Below, one piece after another: positions 1 through 11,953 of a DNA stretch of 64,000 nt. The stretch comes from Hawksworthiomyces lignivorus (lineage: Eukaryota; Ascomycota; Sordariomycetes; Ophiostomatales; Ophiostomataceae). The stretch covers positions 682,001-746,000 of the forward strand of contig NTMA01000006.1 of assembly GCA_002917075.1 (NCBI GenBank), given 5' to 3'. Position numbers and translations under genes: made by a program. Within the stretch, counting starts at the first letter, position 1. Each line of letters begins with the position of its first letter. The notes below the pieces were generated by a model. That model did no database searches and was not told where the DNA came from. It saw nothing but the letters and a program-made list of their open reading frames with translations.

Positions 1-3000
1 AGAAAGAGCTTCATGAGGGCCTTGCGGGTTCTAGATACCGACGTATTGGGTCAGGCAACAAAAAAAAAAAAGTACCATGGAAGGATTTTGGACGAATGCG
101 GCGTAGCGTGCGAGGCCAGGAGGGCCATCTGTGATGGCGCTGGCTTCAGCTCCGGAACGCTATCACGGTCTGGGCTGCTGCGGATGTTTATTTATGCAAT
201 TTACGGGTCGCTAACACGAGAACAGAAGACGATAAAGATCGAAAAAGGAAAGAGCCTCTCGACAAAAGGCCAGCTGGAATAGCGCCAATATTTTATGCAA
301 ATACGGCGTACGTGCAAATAGTATAATTTTAAGTGCAATACAACATCGATAGAATAGACAATACAAACACGACACGATGCCCTCCAAAAAGAGAAATGAG
401 ACCGCCTAGAAGGAGTAAGTTGGATAGCTCCACGGCCAAAGCCGTTGGTGCCCGGTCCGTTCTATTGGCCAGATTTACGGCGAGCTGATCTGGTAGGTGG
501 AGGAAGGGAATGGAGGCGCTTGGAAAGGAAAACCCAGGACGTCCGACGGACTATCAGTTTGTGTATGGCATGTACACGCGATAGGAAGTAAATTAGCTAG
601 ACGGGGACATTTGCACAGAACAAGACAGCAGCAGTCCCGCTAGGGACCAAAAAAACCAATATTCGATATTTGCTGCTCGCCGTCTAATTTACCTCGTAAG
701 ATGTCTTTACTAATCCCCGATACCCGCTACGGCGGACTAACTGCCAGACAGAGTTTAAGTCAGACAGACGAAGGAATTCAAAGCATTGTGGGAAAATTAA
801 GACAAGATTGACATGTTGCCCACACATAAGGGAGTGGGCGAATACACGCACACACACGAGGAGAGAGACATGCAGACACACACACACACACACTAATACA
901 CACGAGAAAATATGCTCGTACAAGTTGTACAGTTGGTACAGAGTACATGAGAGATTGTCGCTGCTCGTTTTCCCTTTTTCAGCGAAGGCCCTCTTTTCAA
1001 CGGGCTAGCGAACGGCTGACAGTCGGTTAATATGGAGCTCTGCGCAGTAGACAGCACCTTGGATCGCCGTTTTGTTATTTCCTACGACTACGAGCAGCTA
1101 GCCGCTTGCCGTTTTGGCCTGGGGGCTCCATCCACTGCGTGTCTCTTCCTTGTATCTGTTCCGTAACAACAGCACTAAGAGATCATCATTAAAACGGCCT
1201 GCTTTGAAGCGAACAGGCGCTATTCGATCACCGGCCAATCACACTGCACAGGTCCGTGTCTCCCTATTTCCAGGAAAATTGGGGGTCTCACCAGAGCCAA
1301 TCAGCAGCTACATATACAACTGAGCACCACAACGGCGGGTTCTGTTGCGTAATCTCTTCGCTGTAATGCCTCCCTGTTAGGGGCCCCCATGCCAGTGCAT
1401 GCCAGTGAAATTTACTGCTAAATTCAGCACAATAGCCTTCTCTGCTCCATAATAATTATCTCGGCATGTAGCAGCGGGCTTTCGGCTTGGAGGCACTTTT
1501 CCCAAAATCCATGTCGTCCCTTTCTCACCATCCAGATAACCCTTGTCAGCTGCAGCCCTACGGACGACCCTAGTAGGTTTTTATTCAACAACCTCATGGG
1601 TGTAACTCTGCGCAAAGGAGGGAGTGTATGGTGAGCCACCCGGCGCCCCTTGCCCGGCGCCATACATGTACATTGCTTTGTTCCGATGCACCACTGCTTA
1701 GACGAGATAATGATGTTCGACATGGCATGCACAGCAATTCTTTGGGCGCCTGTTATTATTGATTCTTTGTCCCCGTCCAGTCCCAGTCTTATGACCAATC
1801 CCTTCCCAATCATTTCTTCAACCCGTGTGTGCTCTTCTCTGTCGAGCCGTTCAGCCCCTTGGTATTTTCGTCTTGTCCCGTCTACTTACTTAAACAAGAC
1901 CTAATATACAGAACTTCAGCTGCTGTTTTTATGTTCGCTTTCGTCGAGCCCCCCTTACGCCTGCTTTCTTCTTGCAGCATCCCAGGCTGGCCTCTGTCCA
2001 ATTGCCTCTCTGTCCCTGTCTTCGTCTGTCCTGCGAAGCCTTGTAGCTGACTGCGACGGTGAGCTCTCGTCAGATAGCAAGAGAGATTTGTAAATAGGAT
2101 ACAATAAGCAGCTCGATCGGGGAATGCTTGTTTTTGCTCAATATTTACCATGTGCACTACAATCATTCCTCTTCCCGCTTCTGCTTACACAATGACGGTG
2201 CCCAAGCTCCCCGACAAGCACACTCCCGTAGCTCTCCACCCATTGCTTCTTCTGCATGTCATATGTAACATAAGATGCCCTCGCCATCTTACAGTGCTTA
2301 TGTGTTCCGTGCGCATCTCGGCAGCGTCTGTCTCTTCAGCACACGTGCGTTTGCGTACAAGGCATATCCTTCTTCTCCTCATTCTAGCCGAACCAAGGCT
2401 GGCTCAAAAAAATGAGAGGGTCCAGCACCAAAAGTTTGTACCGGATAGGAAGAAAGAAGCACTACGCTAGGGTGGAGCCGGTCGTTGCAAGCGGTTCTTC
2501 TTATTTGGTTACATTCAATAGTTGCTCTCTGCCCTGTGTCAGAAACAATGTCTGGCGGCAAGCTTCTCGAATTGCTCAGACTCGTGTGGTGGCTGTCCCA
2601 TTTCGCTCTCGCCGAGCTTCGTCCTCTTCCTTGCAGATGGCGCCCATCTCCCCACACAATAGTGTGTGGGCTAAGACGACTTAGAAGCAGTGCTTCCTCT
2701 CTGTCGTCATATATTGTTACGGGTACATGTCCTTGGAACAATGTACATCCTATCTTTATTCTACGACTGGCCCACATGGCTACCAGCCATGCATGCAGAC
2801 GAAGCGACAAAGAGCATCTTACCCCTATAGGGCAATGGCCCGTGTGGATACTTTGACGCCTGGGCCGTTCCCTGTTCTTTTCACCATCTCCTCATTGCTT
2901 CTTGCTCAATCCAAGTTTTTTTTTTATTTCCTCTTTCTCTGTCTGGCAACGCTCTCGTTGACTCGCTACACGTGCGTGCCACTTTCTCCCTAATCTGCCT

Positions 3001-3993
3001 GCGCCTTGCTAGAAGAGGAAGGGAACCGGGCAGAGCTGAGCCTTGTCCCAGGCCGGGGAGCGCCCCGAGTGAGGGATTGTCCGTCTTCTTACCGTACTCT
3101 CTCTCTCTGTGTCTCTCTTCATCTGCTCTACATGCTCATCCTTCTGTTGGTCTCAGCGTCTCGTATGCAATTATTTCCCCTCCTCCCCTCCTACATGCCT
3201 CCCTTCCCACCCGTCCCATCGCTAGGGTTAAAGGTTAGATTCAGAAGTAGATAGATCCAGCTCCTACCCCGTCATCCCAGCAATGGCGTGTACCAGGTTG
3301 GGCCTCTCCCCAGTCTATTTCTACCGGGGCATGACTGCCGCCCGTTCGTTCAAGTAGTACCCCCCCCCCCCTTTCCCCTTTCCCTTCTTCCCTCCCCTTG
3401 CTTTCTGCCCGTTCCACCTTGGCAGTCGTAAGGCTATTCCTGCATCTTACAACAGTGCCAGACCCATGTCACTCTACATTGATAATCAATCTTTCCTATT
3501 TTGAGTCTCCCTCTCTCTTCAAGACTGCATCGGGAGATCTTATACACGACGTCTTCCGCAAGCCAGGCCATCTCTCCAGCGTTTTCTTCATCTCGTACTT
3601 TTTAATCTTCATCTTCCTTATCTCAGAGCCATTATTGTCTTTGCAGAATTTTTGCCACTATTGCGCCGTTCTTGGGGAAAGACAAAAATTCTAGCCACAC
3701 CATACAAAAACCCAGCAGACCGAAATACCCATCTGCCTGCAGAAATTGTCGTTCTAGACTCAGTCCTAGACACCAACAAAAAATTCCTGCTTTCCCTCTG
3801 CATTCTCTTGAACCCCCCTTCCATCTTGAGCGGCTAAGGCACCATGACGAGTTCTTTGTGATTTCGCTCAACACGTTATCAACAACATCAGCAGGATCTC
3901 TTGGAACCCAAGAAAAAAAATAACCAAATAAGCCGTAGTGCAAGTACATCAGAGCGTCATCAAGAGAAAGTAACGTCACATCGATCTGCGAAT
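1..3993. other. Gene-free region upstream of the Zn2Cys6 gene
   Basis: No convincing coding region is visible. It holds a CA-rich microsatellite near 845-905 and long CT-rich tracts from about 2880 to 3800, typical of a fungal promoter and leader. At the left edge the minus strand has an ATG at 14-12 followed by codons for K, L, F, which could be the start of a minus-strand gene lying outside the window. That would make this a divergent promoter region, but four codons are not proof. Confidence 0.6.
845..905. repeat. CA-rich microsatellite
   Basis: Two runs of CA dinucleotides separated by a short GA-rich segment. Simple sequence in noncoding DNA with no unit/spacer structure. Confidence 0.8.
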
Positions 3994-6112
3994 ATGGTTG
4001 GGGTTCCAGGAAAGTTCAAGGGGTGTGAGACTTGTCGACTTCGCAGAGTTAAGGTAAGAAAAAATTCTGAACAAAGCAAAAAAAGGGGGACAAAACAACA
4101 ACTAGCCCCCCTCCCCTTTTTGTTTTTTAGGTTTTGTTTTATTCCCTGGGTCGTTGCTTAAGCTAAGCCAAAATAAACAGTGCGACAATACTCGTCCGTA
4201 TTGCAAGAAATGCCTAGATACCGGTCGAGAGTGCGCCGGCTACGAGAGAGAGACGGTCTTCATCATCGGTACCCTCCAGGACGGCGGCCGCTGTTCGTCT
4301 CATCCGCCACGCGTGATCAAGTCGAAGAAGGGCGGCAGCAGCACGCCGATCAACGACTTCGCAGCCAGCGGCAGCGGCAGCAGCAGCAGCAAAAAAGGCA
4401 AGGCAAGTCCAGGCTCGGGTTCCACCTCGCGGTCTGCCTCGGTCTCGACGTCCGCATCTAGTCCTTCTGCGCGGTCATCTCCGTCCGTCTCCATCCAGGA
4501 GCAGTATCCTGCAACAGCCAGCATCATTTCTTCGGCCAAATTTGACACTTCTGGCATCTCAGCAGCTGCAGCTGCCCCAAGGCACTATCTCGATCTCGTA
4601 CCCGTTCAGCCGCTACAGTCAGCGTGGGCGGACACGATCGCGCTCTCGAGCGGCGGAACCATCTTCCAGGCGCAGCTTGCCGCCCTTGTCACCCCCCTGC
4701 GCTCTCTCGTTCGGCGGCAGGACAGCAGCGCCGCCGAATATGGCTCGCTGAACAGCTTCTTCCTCTCTCCCTTCCCAGCATACTCGCCCGCCAACGTCCA
4801 GCCAGTGGGCGAAGCGAGCGACTTCCAGTTGTACTCGCAGTGTCTCATACACTTTCCACCAGGAGATGCACCTGTAAACAGTGCCGGCGTATCGTCAGAT
4901 GGCATCTGTCTATTTCTCTACGAGGTAAATAGCCGAATTGCATCAACAGAAGAACGCAAAAAGCGTGTGGCGAAGAAGCGACAGAGAGCTGACTCTAGCA
5001 GCATACTTCTTTCGCCCCGGCGTCGTCATGGGCTGTGCCAAGCAGCAGCATCCAGCAAATTGGACCTGCCCCTTTTACGGCATTCCCAGCTCATCATTTT
5101 TTTGCTCGGGTATACCGGCCGAATGCCGTAAGTATCTGTCTTTAAGAGAGAGAAAGAAAGAAGAAAGGCAGAGAAAAAGAAAACAAATCGGCAACAAAAT
5201 AGAGATAAAAAACATGTTCTTGGGTGATACAATGTTGTGAATTTTGCTGACGGCAACATCGCCTGCTAGATTTGGTCTGCTTTGATCAACCGAAAAAGCA
5301 CGTTCTTGGCCGAACCCGATTGGATATCCGTTCCGTGGAAGACGCATCCCAAGTCATGGCTCGACAAGCTTTTGGATATTGTTGTTATGCTGCCGTCCCT
5401 ATTCGAGCAGGCTGATAACATCACCCCGCATGATCCCACGATGACTCGGCGCATGATGGCCCAGGAACTGCTCGGCAGCTGCCTCTACATCGAACAAGCC
5501 CTCGAGCAGTGGCATGCCACAGTGCAGAGAGCCAAAGGTGTCCTCAGCGGCGCCTCGCCTGCCGGCAGCTCCTCTAGCCGCAGCGGCAGTGGCGGCAGCA
5601 GCAGCGGCTCCCACTGGTACTGGATCGATGACCCAAGCAGCTCAGGCGCGCAGATTCCGTTCGCTGATACCTTTGCATTCCGCGACTCTGTCACGGCGTT
5701 CATGTTCATCAACTACTGGACGGCGATGATGCTCCTCCGCCCCTGCATCGAGAGCCTGCACACAGCCATCTTCGAGCCGGTGCTCGACGTGTACCCGCCG
5801 CCGTACCCCAACCTGCCGCCCAACCTGCAGGTGCCTGACCCCGGCAAATATGGCCCCAAGGAGGTGCGCGAGCTGGCCGCCTATGTGTGCCGCAGCCTCG
5901 ACTTCGCGCTGGCTAGCACAGTGCAGCCGGACTTGCTGACGGCACCCTTCTTCGCCGTGGAGGCCTTCTACCGCGGCCTCAACGCGACCTCGGGAGACGG
6001 CGCTCTGGAGATGCTGTGGTGTGACGCTTTTCGAAGCCGGTTGGTTGGGAAAGGGCAATACATGGCCCAAATGGTGCAGAGTCGACAATGGATGGACGCG
6101 GCACAGTATTGA
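3994..6112 (+). CDS. Zn2Cys6 fungal transcription factor
   Basis: Nuclear DNA-binding regulator; target genes unknown. Four exons by my reading: 3994-4053, 4181-4924, 5002-5127 and 5270-6112, giving 590 residues. The binuclear zinc cluster begins at residue 11 (CETCRLRRVK) and continues across intron 1 as CDNTRPYCKKC...C, so all six cysteines are present only after splicing. A Ser/Gly/Ala-rich linker follows. The C-terminal half resembles the Fungal_trans_2 type regulators, with blocks such as FPAHHFFARVYRPNA joined across intron 3 to IWSALINR, and WISVPWKTHPKSWLD. Donors are GTAAGA, GTAAAT and GTAAGT. Exon 3 may start 3 nt earlier (4999), adding one Gln. The ATG at 3994 is the first in frame directly before the zinc cluster. 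The function class is secure; the regulon is not. Confidence 0.9.
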
Positions 6113-6128
6113 AGAGCAGGGAAGATGA

Positions 6129-6160
<32 letters not shown>

Positions 6161-6928
6161 TAAATGTGTTCTAAAATATACGAAACAAGAAACGAGCGAT
6201 GCGCATAGCGACTAGAGATATCAAGGAATTGAATCATTAAAGAAAAAGAGCAAGCATCTCAGGTACCAACAAGAGGAGGCGACCATTACGTCTTCGGTGC
6301 CAACACTGTCTAGCCCCTTTTTTTCATGTTTTTCATGTGTTATAACAATTATCGAATTTACAAGACCCTTTTTCCAGTGATACGTGCCTTTGCCTGATAT
6401 TTTCTTCTCCGAGTCCTCTACATGCCAGCTGAGCACATTCTCTAGAGGAGATATGATGGTTGTTGGTTTGATGCTGATGGCTCGTTACAATTTCAGGAGT
6501 CTACCGCCACCTCGCTCAGCCAGGAGCTCCTTTTTGTCGTCAGTCCGTGGCCATTGCACCTTATCTGTGTGTCAGAGTGATCCGTCTCTTCTCTGCTCTC
6601 TTGAATTACATCCAAATGATACCGTTATATTGTTTGATTCACTATCTACCACCCTAATCTTGTGTCTCTTTTTTCATCTCTCTAGATTCAATCGATTCTC
6701 AAGATTATTTTAGCATTCACTCAACGTTATAGCATATATTTCTTGAATATATTTCTCGTCAACGTTAGTTTTTTATTACATAGTTTCCAGGTATCTGGTA
6801 TTATATTTACCCTTTTAGTTTGCTCTCTCTTCTATTCCTTTCGGTTGATTTATTATATATGCTATCCTCGCCAAGAACATTTGCTTCCTGCGGCTTGTTT
6901 CTTGCTCCATCAACGAATCTGTATTATC
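6113..6928. other. Intergenic: 3' end of Zn2Cys6 gene and leader of P-loop gene
   Basis: AT-rich, no coding signal. Contains an 11-unit GT run at 6139-6160. The stretch just before the next gene stays open in its frame from 6743, but the first in-frame ATG is at 6929. Confidence 0.6.
6139..6160. repeat. GT microsatellite (11 units)
   Basis: Perfect GT dinucleotide run about 27 nt after the stop codon of the Zn2Cys6 gene, so probably in its 3' UTR. Confidence 0.9.
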
Positions 6929-8929
6929 ATGCCATCGTCGAAGAGGCCAGACGATTGTTCAAGCAGCAATGTGTCGGCGCCTGACATCCGAAGCCAGCCG
7001 CACTGCAAGCCGTACTCTTCACCTGATCGTCCCAGCCAGTTCTCCAAAGTGGATGAAGCTGGCAACAACTCGTTACTGTCGAAAGGATTGTCTTTCCGGC
7101 CCCGCAAGGTGCGCGGTGATCAGCGCGAAAAGCAGCCCATGCTACCGCCCTCCACACAATCGCGGGTACCTCCCTTGACAGCTCTGACTCTAGGAGATGA
7201 GTTTGAAACAACGCTGCCAGCCTCACTTGACCAGCCTTCCGCGTTCTACACGTCGGTCCAGACGGCTTTCCAAATGATCCAAGACTGGATGCCGACAATG
7301 GCCCTTCCGCAAAGCTCACAGTTGGGATCCCATGTTGCTTCATCGCCACCACCAGCTTTTCCTTCTCTCACCCCTCCCCTTTCACCAGCAGAGCAGCAAC
7401 TAAAGAGATACGACATGTTCAGCGGCTTCCAAAGCGGCACAGAAGGCATGACGCCGGATGTCGGTCGCCAGCCGAAGAAGCAGAAGCAGAAGCAGAAGCA
7501 TTCTACCACATACGCCTCCGGGAATGCTGGCCTCGCCTGCCGCAACCCCATCATCCTTATAAACGGACTTCCTTTCATCGGCAAGTCGACCGTGGCACGC
7601 GAGCTGGCACGGCTCATTGTCAAGTTGCAGAGTGGCCTTCGAGAGGAGGTACAAGAGGGGAGAGGACGAATGAGGCAAGGTAGTAGGACGATACGGCTGC
7701 CATATCCAATGGACCGCGGACTCCGTCTTGGACAGTCTCGCGCGGGGCCTTCGGGAATTGTACACGACCCCAGTCTACTACTGGAAGCAGCCGAAGAACA
7801 GCTTCTTGGCGGAAGGCTGGTCATCGTGGACGTGAACGATTTGAGCTGTCATGGAGAGGCAGCCCCGACTGACCGGGATCATGGTGTTGGCGATTCAGTG
7901 AAGGCAGATTCCGGTAGGAGTAGGCATACTTGTGGCAAGAGTAGCAGTAATGTGGATCTCGATGAAATAGACGCTGAGAAGTCACATCTTGTGGACAGCG
8001 ATGGGCCGTCCACTCTCGCACCGCTGCCGGCGTCTCACTTCTGGTCCCGTATTGCTGCTATCGCCCACGGAGATGCGAGTGCGACTGCACAACGGCTAGA
8101 GCGTGACCGAGCCTGGGTGCTAGATACATACGTTCTCCCCGGAGAGTCGGTTAACGAGCGAAGAGACGCCACCGTAATCCTGACGGACTGCCTCTGCGAC
8201 GACAGCGACGGCGCCGAGGCGGCTGCCAGCTATAGGACTGCGGCACGCGTCATGGGCCGGCCGCTGATCCCGGTCCACCTGATGTGCGCCGACGTAAACG
8301 AGCACCTGCGGCGGTTCGAGTGTCGGGCGGCGGACGAGCTCAGCCTGCAGTACGCCAGAGGCGATGTCCGGCGGGGTGCGAGCGGTAAGATTGTCACCGC
8401 CGCTGGGGCAGAGGAGGTAAAGACGGACGCCGGCCAGGCGAGCGGGAAGAAACGCAGAGAGATTCAGGCACGAGTGCAGCACCTGAGCGAGGCGCGAGTC
8501 GCTCTGCGCCAGCTGGCCGCCGCGGGCAACCGGCAGCTCTGCTGGCGCCACCCGCTCTCCATGGCCATGGAGTACAACCACGGGCCTTTTGCACCGTACC
8601 AATCCCGCGCCGGCGCCATCTGCCGGTCCCCGCGCTTCTTCTCTACGCCCGCGCCGCCGCCTCTGGACCCGCCGCCGCTGCTACTGACAACGACGGCTGC
8701 CCTCCGGCGCCCTCGCGCGTGCAGTGACGGCTGCCTGATCAGCGTGGCGCAGCTCTCAGCGCGAGAGGTCGCCGAAGCCATCTTGGACTACATGCTCTAC
8801 GTGCAGGACGGCGTTCTATATGCTGATCCGGACGAGCAGGACGAGGGAGAGGGGGAGGCGTACAATACCAGCAACTACACCGACGGCGACGACGCTCTGG
8901 GCGCGAGCGAAGGCTGGAAACTTGTATAG
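6929..8929 (+). CDS. P-loop kinase-like protein, function unknown
   Basis: Single exon, 666 residues from the first in-frame ATG. Residues 1-205 are Ser/Pro-rich and probably disordered, with a Lys/Gln-rich run just before the fold. A Walker A motif, GLPFIGKST, lies at residues 213-221. Later blocks (VILTDCLCDD, then GRPLIPVHLMC and EHLRRFECR) match the layout of the small fungal AAA/shikimate-kinase-like proteins that read roughly as FTDFQSDN...FVPVYLTC...LRR. This copy is much longer than those: it has an extended leader, inserted low-complexity stretches (about 230-260 and 320-400) and a 100-residue tail. I infer nucleotide binding and perhaps phosphotransfer; substrate and pathway are unknown. 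One of the inserts could be an undetected intron. Confidence 0.75.
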   Translation: MPSSKRPDDCSSSNVSAPDIRSQPHCKPYSSPDRPSQFSKVDEAGNNSLLSKGLSFRPRKVRGDQREKQPMLPPSTQSRVPPLTALTLGDEFETTLPASLDQPSAFYTSVQTAFQMIQDWMPTMALPQSSQLGSHVASSPPPAFPSLTPPLSPAEQQLKRYDMFSGFQSGTEGMTPDVGRQPKKQKQKQKHSTTYASGNAGLACRNPIILINGLPFIGKSTVARELARLIVKLQSGLREEVQEGRGRMRQGSRTIRLPYPMDRGLRLGQSRAGPSGIVHDPSLLLEAAEEQLLGGRLVIVDVNDLSCHGEAAPTDRDHGVGDSVKADSGRSRHTCGKSSSNVDLDEIDAEKSHLVDSDGPSTLAPLPASHFWSRIAAIAHGDASATAQRLERDRAWVLDTYVLPGESVNERRDATVILTDCLCDDSDGAEAAASYRTAARVMGRPLIPVHLMCADVNEHLRRFECRAADELSLQYARGDVRRGASGKIVTAAGAEEVKTDAGQASGKKRREIQARVQHLSEARVALRQLAAAGNRQLCWRHPLSMAMEYNHGPFAPYQSRAGAICRSPRFFSTPAPPPLDPPPLLLTTTAALRRPRACSDGCLISVAQLSAREVAEAILDYMLYVQDGVLYADPDEQDEGEGEAYNTSNYTDGDDALGASEGWKLV

Positions 8930-11489
8930 GACCCTCAGTGAGAGAATCGCCTTGCCGCGGCTCGAGATGGATGCAAATATTCTGCAAGAGACTTTTTTTT
9001 TTTTAACCCAAGGACCTTTGCGTACCTGTTTTCTCTTGGGTGGTTCTGGGCTCTGTGCACTTTGAGCTGCAGCCCAATACGGTTGTTGGGTGCTGGCTTT
9101 GGGTTTCCATGCCTCCAGATAGACGAAAGCTGACGTACACTACAGGAGATGGTTTACAGAGAAACTACATTGACAATAATAGAATAGAAGGAAAGGAATA
9201 AAACCAGATGAAAACAGTAAACAATCTTTCCCTGTGGCATTGTTGACGGAGAAACCAATGCTTCTTTACGTGCCTCTCTACAAACCAAACGATGCAGTCA
9301 ATCTATATGATATGCAGTTCCGTGTGCTTGAGCCTTGCCATCTCTTTAGCGCGAGTCTGGCATCTGGAGGCTCTGTGCTGAGCGGCGGCAGGATATTGGG
9401 CTCCAGATCTTCTGGTTGCGTTTTCCAGGCTCACGGCCAATAAATTATATTGATCCCCTCTCTTTAGAGAAGTTGACTTAATATCATCCCGCCTGTGACA
9501 GGACTACTTATATCTTTTTCCAATTTATAAACTTCTCTTCTTATTCCGCCAAGCGCAGAAGTCCCAACATAGAGACACGGATCCCAACTCTAATCCGACG
9601 AGGAGATGAAAGGATGAGCGTCGATTTGGAAAATGGGAGAAGATAAGTTGGCAAGCGGACGGGAATTTTGAAAAACCGGCCAACTGCTGTTTCAATTATT
9701 TCTTCTGTAGCAACCAAAACAATAAGCCAAATCTACCTGTGACAACAAATAGAACATCCTGTGAGGCATTAGCAAAACGAAAACCCATGTCATCCGTTTT
9801 CTCATCCGCTTAGGAGGCGATCTTTGTTTATCCAGAGGGCGAGAGGAACGATACAAGGACGGGGAAGAGAGAATCGGATAAAATAGAGGAGAAGATAGGG
9901 CATCATGAAAATGCAAAAATCAGACGAACATTTGCTGCCTTGCAGTAGCATACGTTTTGTTTCCTGCTGATAAACCGCTTCGCAGGATTGTCCCACGACG
10001 CTATCGCCACCTGTGAAAAAGGGTAAATAGGTAGAACAGGCTGCTCTCTTCTGTCTTTGATGCAGACGCCGTAAGAAGATTGGGCGTCAGATCGAGCGGC
10101 CAGGCCAGGTTTGGTTTCTGATCGCCCCCCTTTCCCCCCTTTCTCCCCTCACAGCCTTGTCCTAAATTCATGCAGTCGCCAACTGGATAAAGTCATGCGA
10201 GACTACCGGGCCGCAGCCCCCCGTGGGTCAGGAAGAGAACCAGAAGATGGAATGACAGTTGAGGGACAGAAAGGAATGGAAGGACCATGGAAAGGAACCG
10301 AATGAAAAACCAAAAAAAAAAAAGAAAGAAAAAAAGAGACATGAGAATGGGTGAAGAGAAAGGGCCTTGGGCTGGTGCTAATAGACGCCGTGTCGAGCTT
10401 GAGATGTGTATCTGGTGGCAATGGAGTCTAATTGGTCCATTTTGCGACAAGACATGATCCTGTAACTCTTTAACAGCCCTTGCACGGCATTTTGATGCCC
10501 GAAAGAAGACACATTGGAGAGCCCCAGGACTGTTGTACTGAGATATACCCTAGCACCGATGGCGTGGAAGATGACGATGCATGTAGCCACATCAAGGGAT
10601 AGGCTTTCTGGGGTTTATCCATTCAAGGAAGGTCGAACGATAGAAGCGAGACAAAGAAGGAGGAAGACAAGAGTTGGGTTTGACTGGACAGGGGTGCGAG
10701 AAGCACGGAGACTGGATGATTTGCAGAAGAGCAAGCCATGGACGGCAGGCCGAGCAAGGCATCGTGTTTCAGGCCACTCTGCGAGGTCGCCCGATTCGGG
10801 GATTGATGGCCCAATATGAGCGAGATATTAAGCAAGAAGCCATGTAATATGCCTGGCGTATATTAGACCATGTGGAGATAGGATGGAGAGAGAGCGAGAG
10901 AGAGCATGAGAGAGCGTGAGAGGAGAAAGAGTGATGTAGATCAAGAGAGAGAGAGGACGCTCAGGTTCGTCTTCTCTCAGAGTTGTGTGTCTCTATTGTT
11001 CTTTTTGACGCAGATCCCTTATAACCCCAAACAACACCCGGAGACTCTTTTTGCACTCTCTTTTTTATTTTTTATTTTTTTCCTTTTCCTCCCTCTTCTT
11101 TCCCTCTCGTCTCGATATGTGTTTCTCTTATTCCTTCTTTTTCTTTTCGTCGTGATCAACTCGTCGTTTCGTTGCATTCCTCGCCAACTGCCGCCTCCAC
11201 TGTATCCTCCACTATATCCTCCACTATATCTCTGGGTCTTCTTCAGGGGAGCTATTTATAAAAAAAGGACGCTAATAGCCCAAGCAGCCCACAGCTAATC
11301 TTAGCGCTTGGTCCTCGAGAAAAGAGCAGCAGTCTGGAAGTATTCTTCTCTCCTTATTTGCGGGGACCGGTACCAGCGCCCAACAGACACCTCCACTAAA
11401 GGCTCCAAAGGCCCTAAAGGCCCCTCTAAAGGCCCCTCTAAAGGCCCCTCTAAAAGCCCCTCTAAAAGGCCCCCCAGCTCTCTTCCCTA
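8930..11489. other. Intergenic between P-loop gene and alpha-actinin gene
   Basis: No gene seen on either strand. Contains a GA-rich purine tract (about 10880-10955), a CT-rich leader (about 11055-11150) and a 12-bp tandem repeat directly before the alpha-actinin start. Probably the 3' UTR of the upstream gene plus promoter and 5' UTR of the downstream one. Confidence 0.6.
11419..11466 (+). repeat. 12-bp tandem repeat, four copies
   Basis: Three perfect copies of GGCCCCTCTAAA (11419, 11431, 11443) and one with a single change (11455), with degenerate partial copies upstream from about 11396. It lies within 25 bp of the chosen alpha-actinin start codon. The number of copies could vary between strains. 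Confidence 0.9.
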
Positions 11490-11917
11490 ATGGCTGCTAC
11501 CGAGTCTCAGGCGGCCACTATCGCCGCGCCAAGCCTGCCCGGCAACGCTTCCGCCGCCGCAGCATCCAGCGAGGCCTTCCCTGAGCTTTGTTTACACGAG
11601 GATCACCAACCGCCGCCAGTCCACTCCCAATTCCAGCCCGCACAGCAAATCCAGCCAATTCACCACAATCTTCCCCAAACCTTGACTTTTTCCAAACCGC
11701 ACGATCTTGCACACATTCAGACTCGCCCGCCCTCTCTTTCGCTCTCGTCGTCGTACGCAGAATCCGCCCTCACCGACAAAGACACCGACTTTGACTCCCG
11801 CCGTGCGTCGGTCATCAGCGCCGCCTCCTCGCTCTACTCAGTGCCCCCGTCGTCCTTTTCTGTCTCTCCAACCTCCTCGCCAGATCTCCAGTCGACGCCC
11901 ACCGTCGCCGATTATCC

Positions 11918-11953
<36 letters not shown>

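Noticed and set aside
845..905. CA repeats as a CRISPR-like array
   Set aside because: Simple dinucleotide run without spacers, and CRISPR arrays are not expected in a eukaryote.
11308..11490. Open frame over the 12-bp repeats whose stop overlaps the alpha-actinin ATG
   Set aside because: It has no ATG of its own and is simply the translation of the repeat.
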